NCBI GenBank assembly: GCA_964554535.1
Contig: CAZKPB010000011.1
Coordinates: 1 to 64,000 of the forward strand
Length of the DNA stretch: 64,000 bases
Direction of reading: 5' to 3'
DNA from: DMER64 sp964554535
GTDB taxonomy: Bacteria; Bacteroidota; Bacteroidia; Bacteroidales; UBA932
Shown: positions 48,845-57,188 of the stretch, piece after piece
Numbering within the stretch: the stretch's first letter is position 1
Layout: every line of letters begins with the position of its first letter
Notes under the pieces: model-generated
Seen by the model: only the letters and a program-made list of their open reading frames with translations
Told to the model about the DNA's origin: nothing
Database searches by the model: none
Translations under genes and position numbers: made by a program

Positions 48845-49873
48845 CTAGAAGATTTTGGCCCATTCAAATTTCTTGCGGTTCTTCCAGTCACCTTTATGGT
48901 ACGCATAGCTTACAATCAGGGGAACCACTGTGGTAGCCTCGGCATATACCATTTGCTCGTGGGTGGTGCTTACCTTGCCCCAGGAAGAGGCTTCCTTGAG
49001 GGTGGAGCTTGAGCAGGCGCCGTCGCGTACATCGGCCACGGTAATCTGCACGGCATACTGGTGCATGGGAACTTCTTTTCCCTGACATTCGGCGCAAACC
49101 ACGGTGTCCTGGGCAAAGTTCTTGGGAGTACCTCCGCCAATCATGAACAGACCGCTGGTCTTGGCGTGGATCTTGATTTCAGTCAGTTCGCGGAAGTCGG
49201 CCACGGAATCAATGGTTACGTAGGGTTTGCCTTCTTTGCGGCGTTCCAGCTGGTGCATTACCAGACCAAAACCGGCGCTGCAGTCAGAGAATGCCGGGGC
49301 AAATACGGGTACGTTGTGTTCAAAGCAGGTCTGCAGCAGGGAATTCTTTTTAACGGAATTTTTGGTGAGCCAGCGACCTATTTCCCAGATGAATTCACGG
49401 GAAGAATAGGGACGGGGTTCCAGCCGGTCTGCAATGAGTTTGATGGTGGCGTCACAATGCTGAAGCTCTTCTTCATCAATATAGGTGTCATAGATGCGGT
49501 CCACGTAGTTGCTGCGCAACATGGAATCGTCCACAAAGGGGGTGCCTTTATAGTGTTTGTAACCGAGGGCTTCAAAGAAGTCCATATCAATGATGGAAGC
49601 GCCGGTGGAAACCACGCAGTCAATCATATTGAAGCGTACCATATCCACGTATACCTGCATACAACCGGCAGCACTTGAACTGCCTGCCAACGTAAGCCAG
49701 TTGGTGCAATCTTTGGTATTGATCATCATCTGAAGGATATCCGCCGCGTTTGCGGTATCGCGCGATGCGAACGACATTGACCGCATGGAGTCAATGATGG
49801 CGGTGGAGTCAATTTTGGTAATATCAACGTGTTGAATTACCTCTTGTAAAAGTTCTTTTTTACTGCTAGCCAT
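48845..49873 (-). CDS. Deoxyhypusine synthase-like protein
   Basis: This protein of about 342 residues belongs to the deoxyhypusine synthase family. Eukaryotes and archaea use DHS to modify eIF5A, which bacteria lack. Bacterial members include homospermidine synthases. The catalytic lysine context EASSWGKVS (about K300) and the NAD-binding GGGTPKNFAQD are retained. The ATG at 49873 (MASSKKELLQ) is chosen over 49900, which would leave almost no room for upstream signals. The neighbour lysA suggests a cationic amine/amino-acid context, but this is not proof. Confidence 0.82.
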   Translation of the reverse strand: MASSKKELLQEVIQHVDITKIDSTAIIDSMRSMSFASRDTANAADILQMMINTKDCTNWLTLAGSSSAAGCMQVYVDMVRFNMIDCVVSTGASIIDMDFFEALGYKHYKGTPFVDDSMLRSNYVDRIYDTYIDEEELQHCDATIKLIADRLEPRPYSSREFIWEIGRWLTKNSVKKNSLLQTCFEHNVPVFAPAFSDCSAGFGLVMHQLERRKEGKPYVTIDSVADFRELTEIKIHAKTSGLFMIGGGTPKNFAQDTVVCAECQGKEVPMHQYAVQITVADVRDGACSSSTLKEASSWGKVSTTHEQMVYAEATTVVPLIVSYAYHKGDWKNRKKFEWAKIF

Positions 49874-49890
49874 ATTAGTGGGTTTATTAA

Positions 49891-49922
49891 TTGCCGGCAA
49901 AGGTAAAAAAATATTACTTTTG
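49891..49922 (+). promoter_or_regulatory. Promoter of lysA, possibly leaderless
   Basis: TTG (49891-49893), 21 bases, TACTTTTG (49915-49922). The ATG of lysA (49927) is only 4 bases after the -7 box, so transcription would start at the start codon. Confidence 0.5.
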
Positions 49923-49926
49923 CGGG

Positions 49927-51081
49927 ATGAAACTCACAGAATACTCGGAGGCTTTTGCACGTTTTGATACTCCATTTTATTTTTATAATATGGATATCTT
50001 GGATAATACGCTACGTACCTATATGAAGCTTTTGACCCGGTACGGGTACAAGGCGCATTACGCTTTGAAAGCAAATGCCAATCCTCGTATACTGGAAATT
50101 ATTCTACGTTCCGGCTTTGGAGCCGACTGTGTGAGTGGAAACGAGGTTCGCCTGGCTTTGGATATGGGTTTTGGCCCCGAGAACATAGTATTTGCCGGTG
50201 TGGGAAAAACCGACAAGGAAATCCAGACCGCCCTGCAGAACGACTTGTTCAGTATTAATTGCGAATCTATCCCCGAAATTCAGGTAGTCAATGCCCAGGC
50301 CGCCCAAATGGGCAAGAAAGCCTGTATATCGTTACGTCTGAATCCCAATATAGACGCTCATACCCATCAAAAAATCACTACCGGACGCTCCAAGGACAAA
50401 TTCGGCATCAGCGAGTGGATGTTGCCCGAGGTGATGGAAGTGCTTAAAGATTCCAAAAACCTGAAAATCAAAGGCCTGCATTTTCACGTGGGGTCGCAGG
50501 TTACCAATATGTCCGTCTTTGAAACCGTTTGTGAAAAGGCAAACGAATTCCAATCCTGGTTTGAACAGCACGGTTATTCGTGCGAATATATAAACCTGGG
50601 CGGCGGTCTTGGAATAGACTACAATGATCCGCTGGAACACCCTCTGGCCCCCTTTGATACCTATTTTGAAACCCTGCATAAACATCTTGAAGTGCGCAAA
50701 GGGCAAAAAGTCCATTTGGAACCCGGCCGCTCGCTGGTAGGCCAGTGCGGTTTCCTGATCTCCAGAGTCCTTTTTGTCAAGATTGGCCGAGGCAAGAAAT
50801 TTGCCATCATTGACGCCGGAATGAACGACCTTATAAGGCCCGCCCTGTACGGGGCGCAGCACGCCATAGTAAACCTCACTTCCACCGGAAAACCGGTGCA
50901 CTATGATGTGGTGGGGCCGGTATGCGAGTCGTCTGACCGTTTTGGCCGCAGCGTGTCTCTGGCCGCCTGCCGGAGGGGAGACCTGCTGGCCATTTGCTCG
51001 GCCGGGGCGTACGGGCAGGTGATGGCTATGCGTTACAATTTGAGAGACCTGGCTCCGGCCGTATATTCAACCGACATTTGA
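49927..51081 (+). CDS. lysA: Diaminopimelate decarboxylase
   Basis: This PLP enzyme of about 384 residues makes L-lysine from meso-diaminopimelate. The PLP lysine is in HYALKANANP (K48), with GGGLGIDYND and EPGRSLVGQCG binding the cofactor phosphate and CESSDRFG carrying the catalytic cysteine of the second subunit. The ATG at 49927 gives MKLTEYSEAF; in-frame upstream codons would overlap the promoter. The next gene starts 1 base after the stop. Confidence 0.94.
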   Translation: MKLTEYSEAFARFDTPFYFYNMDILDNTLRTYMKLLTRYGYKAHYALKANANPRILEIILRSGFGADCVSGNEVRLALDMGFGPENIVFAGVGKTDKEIQTALQNDLFSINCESIPEIQVVNAQAAQMGKKACISLRLNPNIDAHTHQKITTGRSKDKFGISEWMLPEVMEVLKDSKNLKIKGLHFHVGSQVTNMSVFETVCEKANEFQSWFEQHGYSCEYINLGGGLGIDYNDPLEHPLAPFDTYFETLHKHLEVRKGQKVHLEPGRSLVGQCGFLISRVLFVKIGRGKKFAIIDAGMNDLIRPALYGAQHAIVNLTSTGKPVHYDVVGPVCESSDRFGRSVSLAACRRGDLLAICSAGAYGQVMAMRYNLRDLAPAVYSTDI

Positions 51082-51082
51082 T

Positions 51083-51697
51083 ATGTTTGTAAAGATTTAC
51101 CCGGAGAACCCTCAGGAACGGCTCATACAACAATGTGTGTCTCTGCTGCACAAAGGCGGCATTGTCATCTATCCCACGGACAGTGTGTATGCCATGGGAT
51201 GCTCCATAGAACACTTGTCCAGAATCAGTGATCTGGAACGGATAAAGGGATATTACACGCCTTCCACCCAGTTGTCGTTCCTGTGCTATGACCTGTCCCA
51301 ACTGTCGGCTTACTGCAAACCTATAAGCAACAGTATCTTCAAGTTGATGAAGCGAAACCTTCCGGGCCCGTTCACCTTTATTCTGGAAGCTAACAACCAG
51401 GTGCCCAAGCTGTTTAAGGGGAAGAAACATTCGGTGGGAATCCGTGTCCCGGACAATCCCATATTGAATCTATTGCTGCGCGAGTTGGAAGTCCCCATTG
51501 TGTCCACCTCGTTGCCCTATGACGAGCGGGAACCAGAGTATGCCTTTGAACCCGACTTGATTCAAGAACGGTTTGGTGATTTGGTGGATATGGTGATTGA
51601 CGGCGGGTTGGGAGGCGTGTTTCCCTCGGCCATTATAGACTGTACATCGGGCGAACCTGAAATAATACGCGAAGGTGTGAAACCTTTGGATTACTAA
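51083..51697 (+). CDS. Sua5/YciO/YrdC family protein, probable TsaC
   Basis: This 204-residue YrdC-fold protein probably makes threonylcarbamoyl-AMP for tRNA t6A. The N-terminal GGIVIYPTDSVYAMGC, LSFLCYDLSQLSAYC, PGPFTFILEAN and VGIRVPDNP segments match the family. The C-terminal Sua5 extension is absent. YciO-like paralogues exist and cannot be ruled out. It lies directly downstream of lysA. Confidence 0.83.
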   Translation: MFVKIYPENPQERLIQQCVSLLHKGGIVIYPTDSVYAMGCSIEHLSRISDLERIKGYYTPSTQLSFLCYDLSQLSAYCKPISNSIFKLMKRNLPGPFTFILEANNQVPKLFKGKKHSVGIRVPDNPILNLLLRELEVPIVSTSLPYDEREPEYAFEPDLIQERFGDLVDMVIDGGLGGVFPSAIIDCTSGEPEIIREGVKPLDY

Positions 51698-51721
51698 TAG
51701 ATTATACTATATATAATAGAT

Positions 51722-53056
51722 ATGTTTGAAAATTTGTCAGAAAGATTGGAGCGGTCGTTTAAACTGCTCAAGGGGGAAGGTAAGATTACCGAGATAAATG
51801 TAGCCGAGACTTTGAAGGATATACGCAAAGCGTTATTGGATGCCGACGTCAGTTACAAGGTAGCCAAGAGTTTTTGCGACGAGGTGAAACAGAAGGCAAT
51901 GGGAGCCGAGGTGTTGACCGCGGTGCGCCCCGGACAGATGCTTACCAAAATTGTGCACGACGAGTTGACCCGCCTGATGGGGGGAGAGGCCGCCGGCATT
52001 AATATCAAAGGGACGCCCGGCATTGTGCTGGTGGCCGGTCTGCAGGGCTCCGGTAAAACCACGTTCAGCGGCAAACTGGCACTTCAACTGAAAACCAAGA
52101 AAGGGTTACGTCCGTTGCTTGTGGCAGGTGACGTGTACCGTCCGGCGGCTATGGAGCAGTTGCGCGTGTTGGGAGAACAGATTGGGGTGGACGTACATTT
52201 GGAAACGGACAGCAAAAAACCTGTGGACATTGCTCGCAACGCCGTGGCACGTGCCCGCAAGGAAGGCTATAACGTAGTGATAATAGATACTGCGGGCCGT
52301 CTTGCGGTAGATGAGGCCATGATGGTGGAAATCGCCGCCATCAAGAAAGCGGTGACTCCTACAGAGACCCTGTTTGTGGTGGACTCAATGACCGGTCAGG
52401 ACGCGGTGGATACTGCGCGGACCTTTTACGAACGCCTGCAGTACGATGGAGTGGTGCTGACCAAATTGGACGGTGACACACGCGGCGGGGCGGCGCTCTC
52501 TATCCGGGCCGTGGTCTCGGTACCCATCAAATACGTAAGTATGGGTGAAAAGATGGAGTCGCTGGATATTTTTTATCCTTCACGTATTGCCGACCGTATT
52601 TTGGGTATGGGGGACATTGTCTCTCTGGTGGAAAAGGCTCAGGAACAATATGACGAGGAAGAAGCCAAACGCCTGCGTAAGAAACTGGCAAAGGACCAGT
52701 TCAATTTTAACGACTTTCTGGCACAGATTGCTCAGGTGAAGAAAATGGGGAATATAAAGGACCTGGCGTCTATGATTCCCGGAATGTCCAAAGTGATGAA
52801 AGACGTGGACGTGGACAATGACTCGTTCAAAAGCATTGAGGCCATGATAGGCTCCATGACTCCGGCCGAGAGGGAAGACCCCGGATTGCTCAACGGGAGC
52901 CGCCGCAAGCGGGTGGCCTTGGGCAGCGGTACTTCCATTGTGGAGGTCAATCGTCTTGTCAAACAATTTGAAGATACACGAAAAATCATGAAAACTATGC
53001 GCAACGGAGGCGGGGCTGCTATGGCCAAAGCCATGCGCAATGGAGGAAAAAGATAA
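51722..53056 (+). CDS. ffh: Signal recognition particle protein Ffh
   Basis: This 444-residue SRP GTPase has the N domain, then the G domain with GLQGSGKT (106-113), DTAGRLAVDEAMM and TKLDGDTRGGAALS, and the Met-rich M domain from about residue 300 (LAQIAQVKKMGNIKDLASMI, GSRRKRVALGSG). It sends nascent membrane proteins to the translocon, fitting the YidC gene later in the window. The stop overlaps the ATG of folD by one base. Confidence 0.96.
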   Translation: MFENLSERLERSFKLLKGEGKITEINVAETLKDIRKALLDADVSYKVAKSFCDEVKQKAMGAEVLTAVRPGQMLTKIVHDELTRLMGGEAAGINIKGTPGIVLVAGLQGSGKTTFSGKLALQLKTKKGLRPLLVAGDVYRPAAMEQLRVLGEQIGVDVHLETDSKKPVDIARNAVARARKEGYNVVIIDTAGRLAVDEAMMVEIAAIKKAVTPTETLFVVDSMTGQDAVDTARTFYERLQYDGVVLTKLDGDTRGGAALSIRAVVSVPIKYVSMGEKMESLDIFYPSRIADRILGMGDIVSLVEKAQEQYDEEEAKRLRKKLAKDQFNFNDFLAQIAQVKKMGNIKDLASMIPGMSKVMKDVDVDNDSFKSIEAMIGSMTPAEREDPGLLNGSRRKRVALGSGTSIVEVNRLVKQFEDTRKIMKTMRNGGGAAMAKAMRNGGKR

Positions 53057-53952
53057 TGGAATTATTGGATGGTAAATTAACTGCAGAGGTACTCAAGAAG
53101 GGTATTGCAGATCAAGTGGCGGAAATGGACCGCCAAACCGGTTGCCGGCCTCATCTGGTAGCCATATTGGTGGGTGAGGACGCCCCCAGCCAGACTTACG
53201 TGGCCAATAAAGAAAAAGCCTGCAAGAGTGTAGGTATTGACTCCACCGTATACCGTATGCCGGAAACCATTTCGCAGGAAGAACTGCTCAAATGCATCCG
53301 CGTAATCAATCAGGACGATTCCGTGGACGGGCTCATAGTCCAGCTGCCGCTTCCAAAACACATTGATCCGCAACGGGTTATTGAAACCATTAACCCCTCA
53401 AAAGATGTGGACGGTTTTCATCCGGTAAATGTGGGGCGGATGGTGCTGGGGCTGCCTTCTTTTGTCAGCGCCACTCCGGCCGGCATCATGTATTTGTTGG
53501 AACATTATCACATTGATACCGCCGGCAAGCGGTGCGTGGTGATTGGACGAAGCAACATTGTGGGACGTCCCATGGCCAATCTGCTTTCGCAGAAGGGAAA
53601 CCCCGGTGACTGCACGGTGACCTTGTGCCACAGCCGTACTGAAAATCTCAAAGAAATCTGCCTCCAGGCGGACATTATTGTGGCCGCCCTGGGAAAACCG
53701 CATTTCCTTAAGGCCGATATGGTCAGGGAAGGGGCGGTAATCATTGACGTGGGCATTACTCGCGTTCCCAGCGCCACGACAAAAAGTGGCTTCAAACTGA
53801 CCGGAGACGTTGACTTTGAGGCGGTGGCCCCTAAATGCAGCTATATTACTCCCGTCCCCGGCGGGATAGGACCCATGACGATTGTGTCCCTATTGAAAAA
53901 CACGCTGATATCGGCAAAAAACAAACATTTATGCAAAGAAGAAACTTTTTAA
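53056..53952 (+). CDS. folD: Methylenetetrahydrofolate dehydrogenase/cyclohydrolase FolD
   Basis: This 298-residue bifunctional enzyme of one-carbon metabolism has the folate/active-site motif QTYVANKEKAC (Y48, K52), VDGLIVQLPLPKHID, and the C-terminal nucleotide-binding and PVPGGIGPMTIVSLL signatures. It shares one base with ffh and overlaps the following DUF362 gene by 22 bases. Confidence 0.96.
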   Translation: MELLDGKLTAEVLKKGIADQVAEMDRQTGCRPHLVAILVGEDAPSQTYVANKEKACKSVGIDSTVYRMPETISQEELLKCIRVINQDDSVDGLIVQLPLPKHIDPQRVIETINPSKDVDGFHPVNVGRMVLGLPSFVSATPAGIMYLLEHYHIDTAGKRCVVIGRSNIVGRPMANLLSQKGNPGDCTVTLCHSRTENLKEICLQADIIVAALGKPHFLKADMVREGAVIIDVGITRVPSATTKSGFKLTGDVDFEAVAPKCSYITPVPGGIGPMTIVSLLKNTLISAKNKHLCKEETF

Positions 53953-54881
53953 AAGCCGCCCTGCTGGGTGGCGTGGCCGGAGCCGTTTCCCTAAAGGGAT
54001 CCGACCTGTTGGCCACAGAAGTACTGGCTCCGTCTTCACGTGAAGCGACGCCGGCAGAAGTTCCCGATTTGGTGGCTGTCATGGGTGGAAGCCCGGAACA
54101 GCTTTATGCCCGTGCCATTGCGGAAATGGGCGGAATGGGCGCCTTTATCAAGAAAGGAATGAAAGTGGTGGTCAAACCTAACATCGGGTGGGACAAAACC
54201 CCGGAAATGGCAGCCAATACCAACCCCCAGCTGGTGGCGGCCATTGTGAAGGATTGTCTGGCTGCCGGAGCGGCCGAGGTAAAGGTTTTTGACCATTCCT
54301 GCGACCAGTGGGAAGGCTGCTACAAGAACAGCGGCATTGCGCAGGCGGTAAAGGATGCCGGTGGCATTATGGTTGACGCCCACGAGGAACGTTCCTACAA
54401 GGAAGTGACCGTATCTCAGGCCGTACGCATGAAAAATCCCAAAATCCACGAAGCCATTGTGGACTGCGATGCATGGATCAATGTGCCTATTCTCAAGAAT
54501 CACGGCGGGGCCAAATTCACCTGCTGTATGAAAAACTATATGGGAATTGTATGGGACCGCCGTTACCTGCACTCTCACAATCTGCAGCAATGCATTGCAG
54601 ATGCCGCGGCTTACAGCAAGCATCCCGTGCTCAATATTGTGGACGCCTATCGCATCATGAACCAGAACGGCCCCAAAGGGAAGAGTCTCAACGACGTACA
54701 GACTCCAAAGGCTCTGTTTATGTCCAAAGATATTGTGGCTCTGGACACGGCGGCACTGCAGTTTTTTAACCAGTATACCAAACTGTCGTTGCAGGATGTG
54801 CAACACATCGGTTTTGCACAGGCACACCATTTGGGGACCACCAATCTGGATTCGCTGAATATCAAACGTATTAAACTATAG
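53931..54881 (+). CDS. DUF362 family protein with Tat-like signal
   Basis: This protein of about 316 residues begins MQRRNFLKAALLGGVAGAVS, a twin-arginine-type signal (RRNFLK), so it is probably exported folded. The core has VVKPNIGWDKTP and AAGAAEVKVFDHSCDQW, and WINVPILKNHGGAKFTCCMKNYMGI is the DUF362 hallmark. The ATG at 53931 is chosen because the signal starts there. Its stop overlaps the GTG just upstream of the polyferredoxin-like gene. DUF362 proteins often pair with ferredoxins, and the reaction is unknown. Confidence 0.82.
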   Translation: MQRRNFLKAALLGGVAGAVSLKGSDLLATEVLAPSSREATPAEVPDLVAVMGGSPEQLYARAIAEMGGMGAFIKKGMKVVVKPNIGWDKTPEMAANTNPQLVAAIVKDCLAAGAAEVKVFDHSCDQWEGCYKNSGIAQAVKDAGGIMVDAHEERSYKEVTVSQAVRMKNPKIHEAIVDCDAWINVPILKNHGGAKFTCCMKNYMGIVWDRRYLHSHNLQQCIADAAAYSKHPVLNIVDAYRIMNQNGPKGKSLNDVQTPKALFMSKDIVALDTAALQFFNQYTKLSLQDVQHIGFAQAHHLGTTNLDSLNIKRIKL

Positions 54882-54886
54882 TGACT

Positions 54887-56395
54887 ATGACTGTGTACCG
54901 TACGCTACGCCTGGTCCGCATTATGCTGGCGCTTTGTGTCTGGGGGCTGCTGACTTTCTTTTTTGTGACTTCAGCCGGTGCCTCGGCCGTTCTTTGGCAG
55001 GGGTTGCTCAAAATTCAGTTTGTGCCCGCCCTGCTGGGCATAGCCACCGGTTCTCTGGTTTGTGTGATTGCCGTCCTTTTGCTGACACTGCTTTTGGGCA
55101 GAATATACTGTTCGGTGATTTGTCCGCTGGGCATTTATCAGGATATTGTCATTTGGGTGGCATCCTTGTTCAAGACAAAGAAACAGCGCCGCTTTACCTA
55201 TACGCCGGCCAAAACGGGTGTGCGCTACGGGATTCTTTTGGCGGTGGCCGTGTGCGTGATTTTTGGATTTGTAATGCCGCTGGTATTCATGGACCCCTAC
55301 GGTTTGTACGGCAAGATGGCGGTGAACCTCACTTTCTCGCATCAATTTGTGTGGCCGGCCTTTGCCTTTGCTTTGTGTGTGTGGGTAGTCATTACCCTGC
55401 TTGCCGCCTTAAAGGGACGTTTCTACTGTAATGTCATCTGCCCCGTGGGCACGCTGCTGGGAACCCTTTCAAAGTATGCCATGTTCCGCCTCACCGTGGA
55501 TGAATCAAAATGCCGTCATTGCCTGTTGTGCGGGATGTCCTGCAAGAGTCAGTGCCTGGACAGCAAGCACATATACATTGACCACTCGCGTTGTGTGGGC
55601 TGTCTGGATTGCACCAAAGCCTGCAAGGAATATGCACTGCATTATGCCTTTGCGTGGAAGCGTAAGGCGACTCCCGTGGCCCAGAAGACTCCGGAACCCG
55701 CTGTCCCCGACGCGCACAAGACCGGCCGTCGCGCCTTTTTGCTGGGTTGTCTGGGCGTGGGAGCCGGTGCGGTATTGTACAACCGTTTTGCCGCTGAGGA
55801 ACCCAAACGCATCAATGCCGGAATGCCTCCGGGTGCCGGTACCCTGGCACGTTTCAAGGACCGTTGCGTGGGTTGCTACGCCTGTGTGGCTGCCTGCCCG
55901 GCGCATATCATTGCCCCTTCCGTTACCGAATTGGGTGCGCAGGGTTTCCTGCTTCCCAGTATTTCCTATACCAACGGATTCTGCGGCTACGAATGTCAGA
56001 AATGTCAGGATGTCTGTCCCAGTGGCGCTATCCGCAAAATGCCCCTGGAAGAGAAAAAACGGGTGAAGATTGGGGTGGCCCAGTTTACCCTTGAGAATTG
56101 CATCATTAAGAAAGACGGTACAGACTGCGGGGCCTGCGACGAACATTGTCCCGTAAAAGCCGTTTCCATTACTCCTACGGTGGATTTCAAAATTTTGGAT
56201 GGAGTCAGTGTACAGGTAGAGGCCTTTTATCCCAAGGTGACGGCCCGGTTATGCATAGGTTGCGGCGGCTGCGAATACATTTGTCCCGCCACTCCAAAAG
56301 CCATAAAGGTAGTGCCCATGGCGGTGCAGCATACGGCCGATGCTCCCGAGGAAACGGTGCAGCAGCAGAAAACCGATGTGGATTTTGGCTTTTAG
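54887..56395 (+). CDS. NapH-NapG-like polyferredoxin fusion
   Basis: This protein of about 502 residues has four to five N-terminal helices with two CxxxCP motifs (VICPLGIYQD, VICPVGTLLG), as in NapH/CcoG, then a 2x[4Fe-4S] ferredoxin (CRHCLLCGMSC, CVGCLDCTKAC). An internal RRAFLLGCLGVGAG stretch (about residues 283-296) looks like a NapG twin-arginine signal helix. Four further cysteine clusters follow (CVGCYACVAACP, CQKCQDVCP, CGACDEHCP, CIGCGGCEYICP). It therefore looks like NapH fused to NapG, an electron conduit from quinol. The DUF362 protein upstream is the likely partner. A GTG at 54881 would overlap the previous stop. Confidence 0.82.
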   Translation: MTVYRTLRLVRIMLALCVWGLLTFFFVTSAGASAVLWQGLLKIQFVPALLGIATGSLVCVIAVLLLTLLLGRIYCSVICPLGIYQDIVIWVASLFKTKKQRRFTYTPAKTGVRYGILLAVAVCVIFGFVMPLVFMDPYGLYGKMAVNLTFSHQFVWPAFAFALCVWVVITLLAALKGRFYCNVICPVGTLLGTLSKYAMFRLTVDESKCRHCLLCGMSCKSQCLDSKHIYIDHSRCVGCLDCTKACKEYALHYAFAWKRKATPVAQKTPEPAVPDAHKTGRRAFLLGCLGVGAGAVLYNRFAAEEPKRINAGMPPGAGTLARFKDRCVGCYACVAACPAHIIAPSVTELGAQGFLLPSISYTNGFCGYECQKCQDVCPSGAIRKMPLEEKKRVKIGVAQFTLENCIIKKDGTDCGACDEHCPVKAVSITPTVDFKILDGVSVQVEAFYPKVTARLCIGCGGCEYICPATPKAIKVVPMAVQHTADAPEETVQQQKTDVDFGF

Positions 56396-56404
56396 CTTTT
56401 GATA

Positions 56405-57088
56405 CTATTCCTGCCCTTCCAGCAAGGCCGGCCGCAACAGCCGGGTACGCTCCAGGGCCTGGTCGTCCTGCCATTTGGCAATCAATTTAGGATTCCCGCT
56501 CAACAACACGTCCGGCACGTCCCATCCGTGGAATGATGCCGGACGCGTGTATACGGGCGGTGCCAGCAGATTGTCCTGAAAGCAGTCACTCAAGGCGGAC
56601 TGCTCGTCGGTAAGGGCACCGGGCAGCAGGCGCACAATGGCGTCTGTGACAATGGCGGCAGGCAACTCGCCCCCGCTCAACACGTAATCTCCCACGGATA
56701 TTTCCCTTGTCACAAGATGTTCCCTTATACGATGGTCAATGCCCTTGTAATGCCCGCACAGCAATACAATGTTTTGCAGGCAGGACATCCGGTTGGCAAG
56801 CGATTGGTTAAACAGTTCTCCGTCGGGGCTCATATAGATGATTTCATCATAAGTCCGTTGCGCCTTCAATTCTTCCAGCAGGTTATAGACCGGTTCTATC
56901 ATCAGTACCATTCCGGCATCCCCGCCAAACGAATAGTCGTCTGTCTTGCGGTAATGACCCAATCCATACTGACGCAGGTCGTGCACCACAATTTCAACCA
57001 AAGACTTTTCCCTGGCCCGTTTGACAATGGAGTAGGACAGAGGACTGTCCAAAAGAGAGGGGACAACGGTAATAATATCAATTCTCAT
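56405..57088 (-). CDS. trmD: tRNA (guanine-N1)-methyltransferase
   Basis: This knotted methyltransferase of about 227 residues makes m1G37. MRIDIITVVPSLLDSPLSYSIVKRA is the usual start (ATG 57088). The trefoil-knot SAM site includes YVLSGGELPAAIVTDAIVRLLPG, with GGDAGMVLMIEPV upstream and GLLAPPVYTRPASF-like segments downstream. A -7-like TACTTTTG (57103-57096 on this strand) lies 7 bases before the ATG, giving a very short leader. The convergent polyferredoxin gene ends 9 bases away. Confidence 0.95.
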   Translation of the reverse strand: MRIDIITVVPSLLDSPLSYSIVKRAREKSLVEIVVHDLRQYGLGHYRKTDDYSFGGDAGMVLMIEPVYNLLEELKAQRTYDEIIYMSPDGELFNQSLANRMSCLQNIVLLCGHYKGIDHRIREHLVTREISVGDYVLSGGELPAAIVTDAIVRLLPGALTDEQSALSDCFQDNLLAPPVYTRPASFHGWDVPDVLLSGNPKLIAKWQDDQALERTRLLRPALLEGQE

Positions 57089-57188
57089 AATGCTGCAAAA
57101 GTAAGCATAATTCAAAAGTCTGCATAATTCGCTTTAATTGGACTTTTTGATTACATTTGCAGGCTGATAATAAAATTCCTACAAGAAC

